Part shown: in pieces, positions 12,101 through 25,198 of the stretch
How positions within the stretch are numbered: position 1 is the stretch's first letter
Layout of the letters: each line of letters opens with the position of its first letter
Origin: Dromaius novaehollandiae
Taxonomy: Eukaryota; Chordata; Aves; Casuariiformes; Dromaiidae
Direction of reading: 5' to 3'
Length of the DNA stretch: 64,000 nucleotides
Assembly: GCF_036370855.1 (NCBI RefSeq)
Contig: NC_088098.1
Coordinates: 141,008,721 to 141,072,720, forward strand
Program-made: the position numbers and the translations under genes
Notes under the pieces: generated by a model
What the model saw: the letters and a program-made list of their open reading frames with translations, nothing else
Told to the model about the DNA's origin: nothing
Databases searched by the model: none

Positions 12101-15100
12101 AACTTCAGATAAGTTTAGCAAAATAAATGCAACCTGGTGATTCTTCAAAATCTGAGAAAGTCTGGGGCCACAAAGTATGCAAGATATATAAACCTACAGA
12201 TATGAAGAAAATTCTGGCATTGTCTATTATTCCAGTGATTCATTTCCATTCTTAAAAACGAGAAGTCATTTGCACAAATACTGAGGAACTGTATCAAGCC
12301 ACTGCCGGACTTCTTTAAAATTTCACTTTGCCATATATATCTTCTGAGCATTTTTTGGCTGTATTGGTCTAGTGGTAAAGAGGACTTAAACAGCAACTAA
12401 GACAAAAAGTCTTAGTTTTAATAATTAAATGGATTAGGCCTCACTCACCTCATATCAGAAAGAAAAAAGAGGTTTCCTCATTGGGGAAAACCACGGCCTC
12501 TTTATTTGTTCATGGAGAGCTGTGTAATATGATTGTCAGAATGTGGCCAGAGCGCATGGATACTGCTGTCTGTTTACCAGAAGCAGATCTGCCTTTGGGG
12601 GCACCCATGACAGAGTATAGCTCAAAAAATTTAATATTAAAAAAAAATCAGCTTCAATAAAATTAGTTACCTTCAGGTTAATTGCACAGACAGCAGTTAA
12701 TTTAACAGCATTTTATTTCTGATCCTGAACAGTCTCCATACAGTGGCTCTCATCAGTGCCACATATCTGAATTTCAAGAAGGACGCTTACAACACAGTGA
12801 ACCATCTGGTAAATCCTGAAATATACTGCAAGGCATTTTCAAGAACAATTCAGATGATGTTTTCTGAGTGTATTGCTGTAGCAACTCAGATTTTGAGATA
12901 ATAATAGTAGTGAATGGAGGAAAGAAGTGGGTTTCAGAGTTTTTATCACTTCAGTTCCTGCTAGCAGAAAATTTAAACATGCTTTTAAAATCTTCTCTTT
13001 ATTCTGCCTGGTTTTGTTCAGGTTAAAAAAAAATGAATTTTTACATTAAAGGAATGTTGCTCTTCCATTCACTGTCCTTGTTTTTCTTAAAAATGCAGAG
13101 ACTGGAGGTGTTTCTGTTTTGAGTAAAGCAGATAATTTTTAAAAATATCATGATAAAAGCTGCACAAGAGACAGCTATTGGTAATTAAACTTGTAGACAG
13201 TGGAGATTATTTTTATAGGCAGCCCAAGATTGAATAGGAGTGTAAGTGTAAGTGCACATGTAACAATAAAGCTCTCCATCTTCACAAGGTAAGCAGCAGA
13301 CATATTGACATTTGGGTTTAAAGGGAATATTTGTGTGAATAATTATTTTCCTACATTCTGTTTTGGTCCCACATTCCCCAAGCTGAATTGTTGGCTACAG
13401 CAAGTACAGCAAAGACTGCAGTGTTGCAGCTGCAATAATCTGTACTTAAGGGCAAGAAAAGTGAAAACCAAGACTTTCAAAGATGTATAACAATTCTTGC
13501 CCCTTTCTTAAATTCATCTTCAACCCAGTCATTTTCACATGATCTCTCCAAAGAGGCCACATAACTAATATCCTATAATCCATTCAGTAACTCTAGTATG
13601 TCTAGGAGGCTCAAATTCTACACAAGAGCCAAGACCTTTCACATTCAGCAAAAAGCTCCTAAAAGCTGGATATGCATAGTTCTGGAAGTAAGAATTCTCT
13701 AGATTTAATGTAGGTATCTCAAGGTCCTTGAACATTAAGTAGGGAGAAGTTTGTGCCTCAGAATGGAATTAACAATGATCTGAACAAGAAAGCCTAAAAC
13801 TGCTAGCACAAAATGTGAAAAGTCAGAGGCAATATAAATTAGGTGCCTCCTTCAGAACATGCTTACATCCTGAAGTATAAAGCTAAAGGCTAAGAAAATA
13901 TTGGGTGGGTTGTGTTGTTTCCTACTTATTCATAATATCTTCAGAGTTATAAAGTTTATCGAGGAAGCAGAAGATCTCGTACACCATCAGAGAGAGTCTT
14001 CTTGTAGCTTCTACTTCTTGAATGTTACATGAATAGTCTTTTTTAAAGAAAAGTAATTTCCTGGTTTCAGCTGAGAGTCAGAACTGGCAGGCTGTCAGAG
14101 ACTTTGTGTACACAGCTAAATATAAGTGGGTCAAAGAGCAAGCCCAAAGGCTTGGTGCTTTACTGCCTCAGCTGTGGAAGTCTTGGCCTTATATCTCCCT
14201 GTTTTGGAGCATTCCATTTGGTTCCTTCCAAGATCATGCACTAGCACATTTCTAGCTCAATCCAGGAGCTACTCAAAAGGGACAAAACTGTGCAAGGTTT
14301 GGCTCCCTCTGCATTATGCAGTTCTTCAAATCTATCCCAGAAATCTTCACATTTGCAGCCATCCCACCATGATCTCCTTCCATGCCCACAAGTACACTCC
14401 GCTTCATGTTACAAAATAATTTCTCTGGTGTGCTGCATCATAACTCTCATATTCTCATATTACATTTGGAACTGAAAAACACAAAAGAATAATTCGGTCT
14501 TCATGCCACATACACATCATACGGAGTCCAGAGTGGGGTAGTGTGGATATGGCCAGTCTGCTTTAGATGATGCTAGCTAGTCAGCATTGTGGACATGAAC
14601 TTAACATGATCCATGATCCATGTCACTTAGTCTCTTTTATTTAGCAGTATAGATAAGGTGAAAGATCTGCTTCCTTTGTATTTTTGTTTATTAATGTTTC
14701 CTGTTTTACTCTGATAAAAATTGAACAGTGTTACAGTTTACTAATTTAGAATTCTTCTCAATCATCCATTAAGTACACCACATGGTACTAGCAACAGAGC
14801 AGCTGAGTGATCAGCAGAAGCATCTGTCTAAACACAGAAGAATAGAAAGAAAGTGAACATTTTGGAGCAGCAGTGAACAGCAGCTATAGTGAGGGTGGAA
14901 CTATAAGGAATGCAATATATGACTGGAAGAAATTTAAATTAGACCTTGCAATTTCAGATGGTTTGTGGAATTCCTAAATCAGTATAAAAATATAGTGGGA
15001 ATCAGAAGCACAAACTGGAAAAGACTATTGTACAATCTAGATTTAAACTTGGTAAATGCTGTAAGAATTTCCCAGATACAGAACAGAATGAGGCAAACTT

Positions 15101-18100
15101 CTAAGTGCTGGAAGAAACACAAGATGATGTTACAACAGACTATTTTAAACCAGAGATATGGGTCACAGCAGCAGAAGCACATAAAAAACCAAATGTCTAC
15201 AAGAAGTCTTCAGAAAGCAATCAAAAGGAACAGTATAGGTGACTGAATAAGCCGGGCAAGAAATCACTGACCTAAGCATTTTCCAGCTATTCAGCAAAAT
15301 TGTTATAGTTGAACAGAAAATCAAATAAAACATTGTAGACCAATACTGCAATTATCTGAAAAGAAAGAAAATACTCCCATGCCACAACATTTTCATGAAT
15401 TGTTCATGGAAACCATTCAATAAGCAGCTATAATAGCATCTTGAGAACAAGAGAAACCCTTAGTAAGTCAACCATTGCTGACTATATGAAGATATTACTA
15501 TAGTCCTACAGGAAACTTTGAGAGGAATCAGCCTTTTTGCAGTTATATTAGTTAACTATTATATTTAACCCCAATCAAAAGCCAGTAATGAACTATATGT
15601 TTTTATCCCATTTGAATGTTTGTATAAAGCTTGCAAGAATTTTCAGATTGAAATAAAATGAAAAGTTCAGTATGTGGAGACAGTTCATGATGAAACGTGC
15701 TTGTTGAGTTACCACCAAGGGCAAAGAAAAGGAAGAATTTACCATTGCTGAGTAAAGGAGTTGTTAATTGATGAGTCAAGCACATGAGAAGACACCTAGT
15801 CTGAATAAGTGGTTTATGTATCTCCTGAGAGGTGATACAATCCTTAAATTAGTAAGAAAAGTATTCAAGCCTACCTTTGAATAAGGTACAAATAAAAAAA
15901 ACAAGAAGTATTATTAAGAAAGATTAAGTCTACCTAGACTTCCTGGAAAGTTCGGTGAGTGTAACAGCTATGAAAACTAGCATACTCCATCAAGAAAGGA
16001 CTCTTTCTGATGAACGCAAGCTGAGACATAAAGTATCCTGGGGTGAAATTCTTGCCTGGGTGCCTGTCATGAAAACATTCCCAGCAAACTAGCTGATTTC
16101 AGGGAGAGAGGTCTTTCAAATTAAATTTGAGGTAAAAACACCAAGACCATTTTTTTCTTTTATTTTTTTATTCACCTTTGTCTTGTATTAGTGTTTAGAA
16201 CTGTGTTTCTCATTTTAGATATAGCAAATACATAAAGAGGCAATGATTTGACTTTGAAACAAGCAAAAGACTTTGCTTTTGTCAACTAGGTAAAAAGCAA
16301 TACAATCTTTTCATGTGCTAATTTCTTACACTGAAATAAACTTATGCTAGAAAATGAGCAAGTTATGAGATGGTTTACTCTGTTTGGCCTGTTTTAACAC
16401 AAAAGACTTTGGCAAAGGACACCTGAGTAAGCGATTCGATATTTGTCCGGTCACTTGAACCATAATGATGCTAGAAATGTAGAAGTAATGTGAATAGAAA
16501 TAAGTTACTATTTAGCACAAAGTAGCACAAATCTTTTGTGGGACTTCTAAAATAAATTATATACTACAGTTGATTCAGCCCATAACTTAGCATTTATGGA
16601 GAATGGCTCTTCAGAATTTGTTCTAAGATCTTACCCTTAACAAATACTGATCGTCTTTTTCTGCCAAATGAAAGTAATTGTAAATACAAAAGGGAAAGAG
16701 TTAATAAGCTTCTATCAAGATGTGGCTCTGCAAGATGTTTTCTCTGGTTCCAAAAGTGCCTACTTCTTAATTTGGTTCGACTGCTAAGAGTCAGTTTTAG
16801 CAAAAGTGATAGTTATAAACCTGTTTCACTGAGTGATATATAAGTTCATGGCATATTCAAAGACAATCTTGATAAGGTAGGTATTCATGCACAGATCATA
16901 CAAGAGATGATTTTTCCTATAGATTCAAATAAAGATGAACAAATATTGGGGAAAAAAAAGTCTGTAACTCTTTTAGAGAAAAATCGGTTCTTCTAAGGAT
17001 GAATATATGTAGGTTTCAATACACACGAGGTTTTATTAAAGGTCAAGTTACTGTAGAAGAACCATGTGTATGAAGATAAAAAGGAAAACCACCCTGAAAG
17101 TAGGACTAAATAAAAATATAAAAATATGCCAATAGTGCCAAGTTTTCAGGCAGTAAAAAATATCATAAAGTGTTATTTTTTGGCTCTGCTTAAAATGAAA
17201 AATAAAACAAACATCATCATTCTATGTTGTATGATTAAGAAGATATAGTTTAAATTTAGCATAAATTTCTTTATATATGTAAGGAAAAGATGCCTATTTT
17301 GTTCTAGGTTACTCATCCCACTAAACAATACAACCTTTAAACATGAAAACTCACATGTAAAATCTGTTTCAGATAAATATTTACTTACCTCTCTTGTTTC
17401 ATATGACATTTTGATATAAACCAATTCCTGATGAAGAAAAAAAAAACTATTTGGAAGACTGGAAGTTTCACTTTTTTATGGTCTCAGAATAAGAAAATAT
17501 TCACAACCTCAGAGTGTTACAATAGGGAAAACCCTATCCTGTTCACACCTAACTGGCAAGCAAAAAATACATACAAAGTATTACCATTATTTTAGTAACA
17601 CTAAAAATGTCCAGAAAATTTTCCATATATAAAGATTTTTAATTGAAAAAGACAACTAATATGTATATAACTAAGCTGTAATTAAATATATCTTGGTTAC
17701 ATGCAAATAAATTAAAGAGTATACTTCTGAGTTGCATTCAAAGAATCTCCTAATACTGAATTAGAGGTACCCTTCTTGTCAAAGATGCTGTATGATAAAG
17801 CACATCTTCATAACAGGAAAGGACAAGAACAATTTCAAAGATGTGTGTTTTCATTACATTTCTTTATGACTGCAGTATTTCCAGTGGAATACTGCCAGGC
17901 CTTTTATTTATTTAAAAAATAAAATAAACAAAACCAAATATGAAAGATAAATTCTGCCATATTTTTTTCTTGTTTTCTAGAACTTTAGAAGCAAAATATT
18001 CTAAAATCTGTATCTCTGGATAATAGAATTAGACTTCTATCTGAATATTGAACAAATCAGAGATGACTTTTTAAAAAAAGAATTTTTTTGAAAGTTTTTT

Positions 18101-21100
18101 CAGGTTTCTATTTTTACAGGCTTTAAATGACAATTTCTCTTTCCATCTGAAATTTCCATTTGTATTTCTGTATCTATTCCCTTTAGATTCTTTTATAGCA
18201 TCTATAACTAACAGACTGACTGTCCTTGAAGCACCCCGAATGGAGCAAAATGCTGCCAAGTATGTCATTGTTCTCATAGTTTTCATATTAATTTCTTCTT
18301 TAGGCTATACAAGAAACATGTGGAAGCCAGCTCTCCATCACCATTGTGTCTGTTCCCATGACAGTTAAGTTCGAATCTGGATTTGAGCATGACTGGCACA
18401 GAGTGGGCTCTCTGCCTTCTCAGTATTGAGAAATAAAAGGCAGAAACTTCATACTCTTTCAGATAAAATATACAATATATTTGCCTGGACTTTGAGAATA
18501 GGATTTAAGATCTCAAGAAAAGGGTGAAGAATAGGGTCCTATCACTAAGAGTAGATTCGTCTATTTTTCTGACTTCTGCTTTTCCAGTCTTCCCAATCCA
18601 TTGCTGCCTTATTGTTGAATCTTGATGACATAAAAGAGCAAAAAAATAGTAGCAAATAAATACTTTCTTAAGGGAGATCTTATAGCATGGAAACTATATG
18701 CTTTTTAAATATTGACTGTTAAGCTTTCAGATATTGTAACACATAATCCAGCATTACCTAAATTGTTCAAGAACAAACAGCCTCAAAGATAAACTTTGAA
18801 AATCATCCTAATGACCATGTTTTCCTCAACTCTGATTTGAACTTCAGCAGTTTCCTAGTTATCACAAGCATCAAATTCTGTATCTTTATTTCTTTCACCA
18901 TATGCAGAGTACAGCTGTTCTGCACATTACTAGTGCAGAACATTACTAGGATGTATCACATTAATAGTGTTTCTAACAGTGTAACTATTGGGTGCCAGGG
19001 TTTCTGTAATTTTCTGATCCTCTTTAAACTAATATGGCATTAAGTCAGAGATGTGGAGAATCGCAGACTGAAATTCTTTTATATAGCACATTTCAGAAGT
19101 ATGTATAATATTTGAGTAGACTTGCTGGCACTCTTATGAAAAAGTAAAGTGTTATTCCATTTTTGCAAGAGGAAATGAAGCTTGAGGACACACAGAGAAA
19201 GAATCAACAGCTAGGTAGTGATTACAGATTTAAGAGTCAGATGCTTATTGACCTCTTTGCGCTATGTTAGAGGAGCCATAAAAATCTCAGCTGGAGTCAG
19301 GAAGGATTTCCCTGATGCAGTTGTGGGATCGCTTACTGCGGATGCAGCTACAAGTTTCAGGTCATGTGCCTGAATCAGAGAGGTATATTGAGTGCACGTA
19401 CAGGTAGAAAACTAATGCTTTAATGCACAGAGCGCCCTGAGAACAGTGGCATAGCTAAAGGTGTATCTTTACTGTCAGATGCAGATGATCATATAGCTGT
19501 TCTGCCTTCACTTTGGACTGGGCGGCTTTGGTCTGGAAACCAGAATCAGCCTTGCCTACCCAGATTATATTGCCTCCGACAAAAAGGTGTATATTGATAC
19601 TTGTCCTTTTCAGAGCCATAGGAAGTGGGGATGCAAAGAAAAGGTAAAAAAAAGTGCTGGCTTTCATAAAACTCCATTCCTTATGGGTTGGAGTAAACAC
19701 TGTGAGAATGCTGGCTGTGCTCCTGAATAATAATGAGTCTGAGGGGTTTTCTGCCTCTCTAAATCACCGGATTGGCCCTCTAGCCCTTTTTCTTGTCTAG
19801 GATTTTAAAGCAGGCTCCCAAGTAGACTAAACTGAACATCACTCCTAATGCTTTCCAGAGAATGCGACAAAGAATGGAGCAGAACAAACGAATCTGCCAA
19901 GTCCTGGCCATTCGCAGCCATTGAGGTTGAAAGAATGCTTTAAGCTTAAACTTTGGGTGCATGAAGTCTCCTTTTTTCCTTCTGAACTCCCCATCACCAT
20001 GCATTTCACAGGGTGCTTCATTAGGTCACAGTGCTGTTCAGAGTAGCCCATGTGAAAAATGTTGCTTAGAATACATTAACAAATGTTTTTTCCTTTTTTC
20101 TTTCATGAGTAGTACCTAACCCAAGGGTTCCATTATCAAGTTTCCCCTGGCTGTGTGGAAATAATTAATTTCACTTCAGTGGCTTTTGTTTAGAAAAATG
20201 TTCAGCTGAGGATATTTTGGTTTCAAGGCTGGGTTTCCTGGGTTTGATTATTGTGCAAAAAATGGATCTTCTGTGTTTTAAATGGAAGTCATAGAAATAA
20301 AACTTTCTGTCCATTAATTCCAAGTTGCTGTGCTGGCATGAATTGTGTATTGATTTACTGATGAAATTTCAGTTTCCTGTAGTTTTATTTTATTCTCAGG
20401 TGCCCCTGAGATTTGTCTATGGTTTAGTAGACAAAAACATGCTCTTATGCTATGTATGTGTCTACCTTAGTCCTCTGCTAAATATTTAGTGTGGGATAAG
20501 AGGAGCAGGAGGAGGAGGGGCACAGAGAAAACATCTGGAACTAGTATTCCAATGGTTTACTAGAGAAGAAAAGATTAAAGCACTATTTAGAGGGAAATTT
20601 CACAGCAGATTTTTATAGAACTCTATATTGAGTCCTGAGTCCATATTTTCTGTTTTTGCATATGGAAGTGCTTAAGAAATAATAAGTTATCCTCATGGTA
20701 TTCCTCTAATATAGAACTTCTGTACATGTGAAAACTAATACACTCATTTTGATGTGCATATTTTCAAACATATATCTAGTCTCATCCTGACCAAATCTGA
20801 ATTTTGGAGAAAGAGGTATCTGCATCCTAGAAAGTGATTTTTTTCTAGTTGGTCTATAACCCTTCTTAACTTGCTCAGGCCTGAAACTACTTCACCTGCC
20901 TTGGATATCTGCATTATAAACATCTACAGCTGAGCTAGTCATCCTCGGCTCTTTTTTAGTCAAAGGAGATGAGCAGGTCCTTTTGTGTTATAACACATGA
21001 TCTCATGAATCATAATCTAAAAATGTCTTAAGCTTAAGTTTTACAGCACATGCTAGAGGCCTTATCAGAAGAGGACTGCAGAGGACCATCGAAGAAAGTA

Positions 21101-21590
21101 TTCTATTACTGAGCAGGCAATCCACAAGCTCTTCCCAAGGTGTCCTCTTTCTTGTGACTGGGCCATGAAGTACACTCTCAAAAAGGCTCGTTTTTCCTTT
21201 TGTCATTTGTGTCTTCTGTAATCTCACTTTACCTGGGAGAAGGAAAAGTAATCATTTCATGACTGAAAAGAAACAGAAAGTCAAGTGTATAATGTGAACA
21301 GATTTACTAGGCAACTACATAAATACTTATCAGAAAAAAACCTGATCATATTGATATTAGCAAAAATGTGGAACAACAGTCTGCCAAAGCAGCTGGTGAA
21401 ACAGGAAGGGAAGGAAGGACAAGCTTTACTTGATAAGGTATTCATTATTAAATAAAGGAAATAAAAGAAATATAGGAGAAACAAATCAAAAGTAGAACTT
21501 ATGGCCAGTCCCTGCAAAGATGGAAACACTGACAGATCTAAAACTGGAAGGCTTATTACCTTCTGTGGTGTACCTGATCTGCACACTCAC
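9161..21590. other. AT-rich noncoding stretch, no gene seen
   Basis: About 12 kb without a supportable gene or dated transposon. The open frames (for example 14965-15246, 93 codons, Lys/Gln/Asn-rich) look like translated AT-rich sequence and match no family I know. One short hairpin lies at 18918-18940 (arms TTCTGCAC and GTGCAGAA, loop of 7). An octamer ATGCAAAT occurs at 17701. Most likely intron or intergenic DNA. Confidence 0.55.
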
Positions 21591-21598
21591 AGTAGCCA

Positions 21599-21634
21599 TT
21601 TTCTAGACATCCATACTGCTGGGTGTCTAGAAAA
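21599..21634. repeat. Perfect 11 bp inverted repeat (hairpin)
   Basis: Arms TTTTCTAGACA (21599-21609) and TGTCTAGAAAA (21624-21634) are exact reverse complements around a 14-base loop. With a one-base bulge the pairing extends outward by CAT/ATG. No U-run marks it as a terminator, and none is expected in a vertebrate. Too short for a typical pre-miRNA. Function unknown. Confidence 0.7.
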
Positions 21635-23183
21635 ATGATGTATAAGTGACTGAGGTGGTGAGATAGTATACTACTTCTAGAAGTCATAATTCTGCAATCT
21701 CTGTTAAATCTAGTCTCTTATAAGTTGCTTTGGCTCATGTTGGTGCATTTTCCTTTAGCCTTCTGGGTATGTTTAGTTGTCAATTGTTTTCTCTGGGTTT
21801 CATATAGACACCTACCGTAAAAGCAGGCACTTTGACCTCCAAGAATAAGCTTGGTGTGTTACTACCTAAAAGCCCACTTCCAGTCCTGTATTATTGAGGC
21901 ATTCTTACTGTCTGAAGAAGAAATACTGGACCTGGCATCACCATCCTGGGATAGTCATGGAAATTTTCCAATTGAAGATCCTGTAAGTAAAGAACACAAT
22001 AAATTAGTATCCGTCCTTCTGTCTTCTGCATCATCATGGACGGTCAAATGATCACCTGTGGATCTAGCCTGAGAGACTGCAGAGGGCAGTTTCTAGAACT
22101 ACGTTATTTTATTGAATGTTTCTTCTGTAGGAGGATGGGTGAAAATTACAGTCTGTGTGCCAGCTCAGGCTGAAAGTAATTTCATCTGTCTCTAAATACT
22201 ACTGGGACTTGTCTGGCCTTCAGCTTTGCTAAAAGGAGATTCCGAGAATCAAATTAGCTGAGAAACTTTATAGAAGTTGATTGATGCCATTGTTGCATCT
22301 ATTGACAATGCCAATGTTGCTAGACATTTCTAACAAGCTTTCTACTCCTGAAAGGCTAACTGTGTAACCTCAGCACTACTTAATTCAGTAAGCTCTGCAA
22401 AACCCGCCTCGTCAGGTAGATACTTGAAAAGTTAACATGCTTTATTCCTTGTTACTTTTAGATGTACCCGAGTGAGGTAACCAAAGGTGTTCAAATAATT
22501 AGATATATTTAGGTGTCTGGTACATAGGATCCAATTTCCTTTTATGGGTCCCTGAAGTTAGCTGTTTGTACCAAAGCCAGTGGAAAGCTAAGGACCTGAT
22601 CCTCTTGACTTCTGAACTGCCTAAATTCTGGATTTCAGGATAGCTGTAGGACATTCTTGACACAGCATTTAACAAGTCACAGAAATGAATAATGGAAGGA
22701 GGAATAGCTGTTCAGGCTAGTGCCAGCTCAATTCGATGGGCCTAAGCAGCCCAGGATAGCACCCTGCAGAGATACTGGGAGCAGCTTAGCTACATTAGCC
22801 TCTCTTTCGGCAGGGCTCACCATCTTGGGCTTGGTGCTACATGAAAGGACCTGAGCTGTTTCTGTTTCTGTTTCAAGTTTAGTCAACAGTAACTCGGATC
22901 CCTGTTGTGATATTGAAATGTCCTAAGAGTGTCTAAATTCGTTGTTCTCTCTGTCTTGAACAGACTTCCTGATGCTAAAAGTTGGGACAATCTGTCTGAG
23001 ACTAGCAATTTGTTTCTGTCAAAGGACAAGTTTCATTACCAGTAGGGCTCTGAGATTTTCAGCAAGTAGAAGGTAAGTTAGCAGTCTCCAAGAGATGCCA
23101 CAAATACGTGGAGTGAGCATCTTCCAGCAGCTGTTCTAGAAGAGCTCTTGTGCCTAGGTCAGAGTGCCAGGAGAGAACAATTT

Positions 23184-23230
23184 TATTTAAAACTCCCACA
23201 CAGTGGGAGTAATTTAAAACTCCACACAGT
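23184..23230. repeat. Local duplication with palindrome
   Basis: The motif ATTTAAAACTCC(C)ACACAGT occurs twice in tandem. The first copy carries a perfect 8 bp palindrome, ACTCCCAC-ACA-GTGGGAGT, at 23192-23210; the second has lost one C and the palindrome. This is the pattern of a slippage-type duplication. Confidence 0.65.
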
Positions 23231-23522
23231 CACTTCATGTCTAATACTTCATCAGAGCACCCTGCGTCCTGTGAGAGTGCCTTGAGTGAAATCGGCGACA
23301 TCCTATGGACTAAGACATAAGCATATATGAATTCTGCAATGACTGAGTAGGATTTCATTCTTCTTTCCTTCTCTCTGACAATAGTACGACATACACACAC
23401 CTAGATAAAAATAAGCCCTGAGCAAAGTCAGGTATGCCACATCTTACAATTTCTCAGAATGATCACATTGATTTCTATGATATCACATAGGAAGAAAACG
23501 ACAGGATTATACAGAAAATCAT

Positions 23523-23566
23523 GATTGGCATGGTTACAGGGATTGTGATTGGCATGGTTAGAGGGA
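23523..23566. repeat. 20 bp direct tandem repeat, period 24
   Basis: GATTGGCATGGTTACAGGGA at 23523-23542 recurs at 23547-23566 with one C-to-G difference. A small local duplication with no known function. Confidence 0.75.
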
Positions 23567-24951
23567 AGAGCATGGAAACATGAGGAAGATTTACTTCCTT
23601 TTCTTTGAAGAAGACTGCTATCATTTACACTAACAGAATACCAATACCAATGAAAGCGGCAATTTTAAATGTATATTGTAATAACTGTATGGTACATTTT
23701 TCTGAAATTCTGTTAACAGATCCCTTGAGTTTCCTTCCAAATAGATGCCATGATATGGATTAAATATAGTATTTAGCAGGTGAGTTATCCCACAAAATTC
23801 TGTCAAATTAAGTCATGGTCAGAATGAAATATAATAATATTTTGCATTAAACTTTTGCTTTGGGCTTTGTTTTTTTAGTTTAGTTTAGTTTTGTTTTTTG
23901 TTCTGTGGTGCTCATTGCAGCAAGGCTAAGGTAAAAAAAAGACATCTGGTCAGAATTTCATCCCAAATTCATACCATGTTTTACGATTCTGCTATTAATA
24001 CTGTGAGAGAATTTTCTCTTTTTAAGTGAAAACATATTCTTGTAAGTGTTTCAAGCCATTAAGTAAACTATTTCGTATTCCCAATATGAAGCAAATAGTG
24101 CACAAAAAGCCAAAGTTTTAAAAATATCTTTAAAATATTTCAGATGAATTATTTATTATTCCATTTACAATCTAAGAACAAATATCATGAAAAATATTAT
24201 TTGTAACTTAATGGGATTGCTGGAACCCTATCTTCAAAGCATTGTATTTATTAACCATGTCTACCTTTCATTTCTTCAGGCTACAGTAATAGTAACATGT
24301 CTGTCATCTACCTCAAAGAAACATTCTGAGGATTAATCATTTACTTCTAGATTTCAAACAGGAGTCTACAATTAGCTTCCAAAATTTGTATTTATGTATT
24401 TCCCAGTCTTTAGTTCCTGATAATGTTAGCCAGTCTATTAATTTTTTTTTAAATAAAAAGTCTTCTGAAAATAGGTTTGCTGTTTGGAAAGCTATGTGAG
24501 GCTTCAAGCAGTGTGGGTTGTAAGTGCTTAGAGTAATTTATATTTGTTATTTATGGTTTCCTCTGGTAGGAAGAAGAGTAGATATAAATCTTCACATCTT
24601 CAGGATGTGCAGAAATACACATTTCTGCAGTGTGTACAAGGAAAATCAGAGGCATGTATTTTTGCTTTACCAGTTAGTTAATAAGAACACATGAAAAAGG
24701 TGTGTTTCCAGTCTGATGAATGAATATCTAGCTGCAGAATAAATTATGACTTTATCATGACTTTACATTAATCCAGATGATAACACTTCTCTTCATTATA
24801 TTATCAGAATATGTCTAAAGCTACAGCTGTAAAAAAGCCAGAGTAAAGTCACTTACATTTCATTCAGAAACTCTATTTCCATAGACTAGACCAAAATACC
24901 AAAATATGAGCTTGAAACTCATACTTTTTTCAGGCATATTGCCACCTCATC

Positions 24952-24977
24952 TTTTTTTTTTTTTTTTTTTTTTTTTT
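24952..24977. repeat. Poly(T) tract, 26 bases
   Basis: An uninterrupted run of 26 T. It could be the complement of a poly(A) tail, but no poly(A) signal is seen on the minus strand just inside it and no target-site duplication was found, so a simple homopolymer is preferred. Confidence 0.85.
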
Positions 24978-25198
24978 GACATCGCAGCTTGGCAATCCCC
25001 AGAAGAATTCGCACTATCACAAGCATATTAGTCACTTGCCATCAAACCAAAGTCACTTCATACATGATGACCCACATGAATTAGTCAAAAAGCGTGAAAT
25101 ATCTTGCTATGAAAAATTCATGTCTGTGAAGAACGTTATGCAAAACAATGTTTCTATGCCCTCTACTAGGGATTTTATTTTGGATAAGTGAAAATGTG

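Larger units (their letters stand above)
21640..24950. other. Noncoding stretch with small local duplications
   Basis: No gene seen. It contains the duplicated, partly palindromic segment at 23184-23230, a 20 bp near-perfect direct repeat at 23523-23566, a TTTAG run at 23874-23891 and an 8 bp hairpin at 24609-24628 (GCAGAAAT-ACAC-ATTTCTGC). The rest is unremarkable AT-rich DNA. Confidence 0.55.

Noticed and set aside
24952..25191. Poly(T) followed by an open frame, considered as an antisense processed pseudogene
   Set aside because: No poly(A) signal in the expected place on the minus strand, no target-site duplication and no similarity to a known gene.
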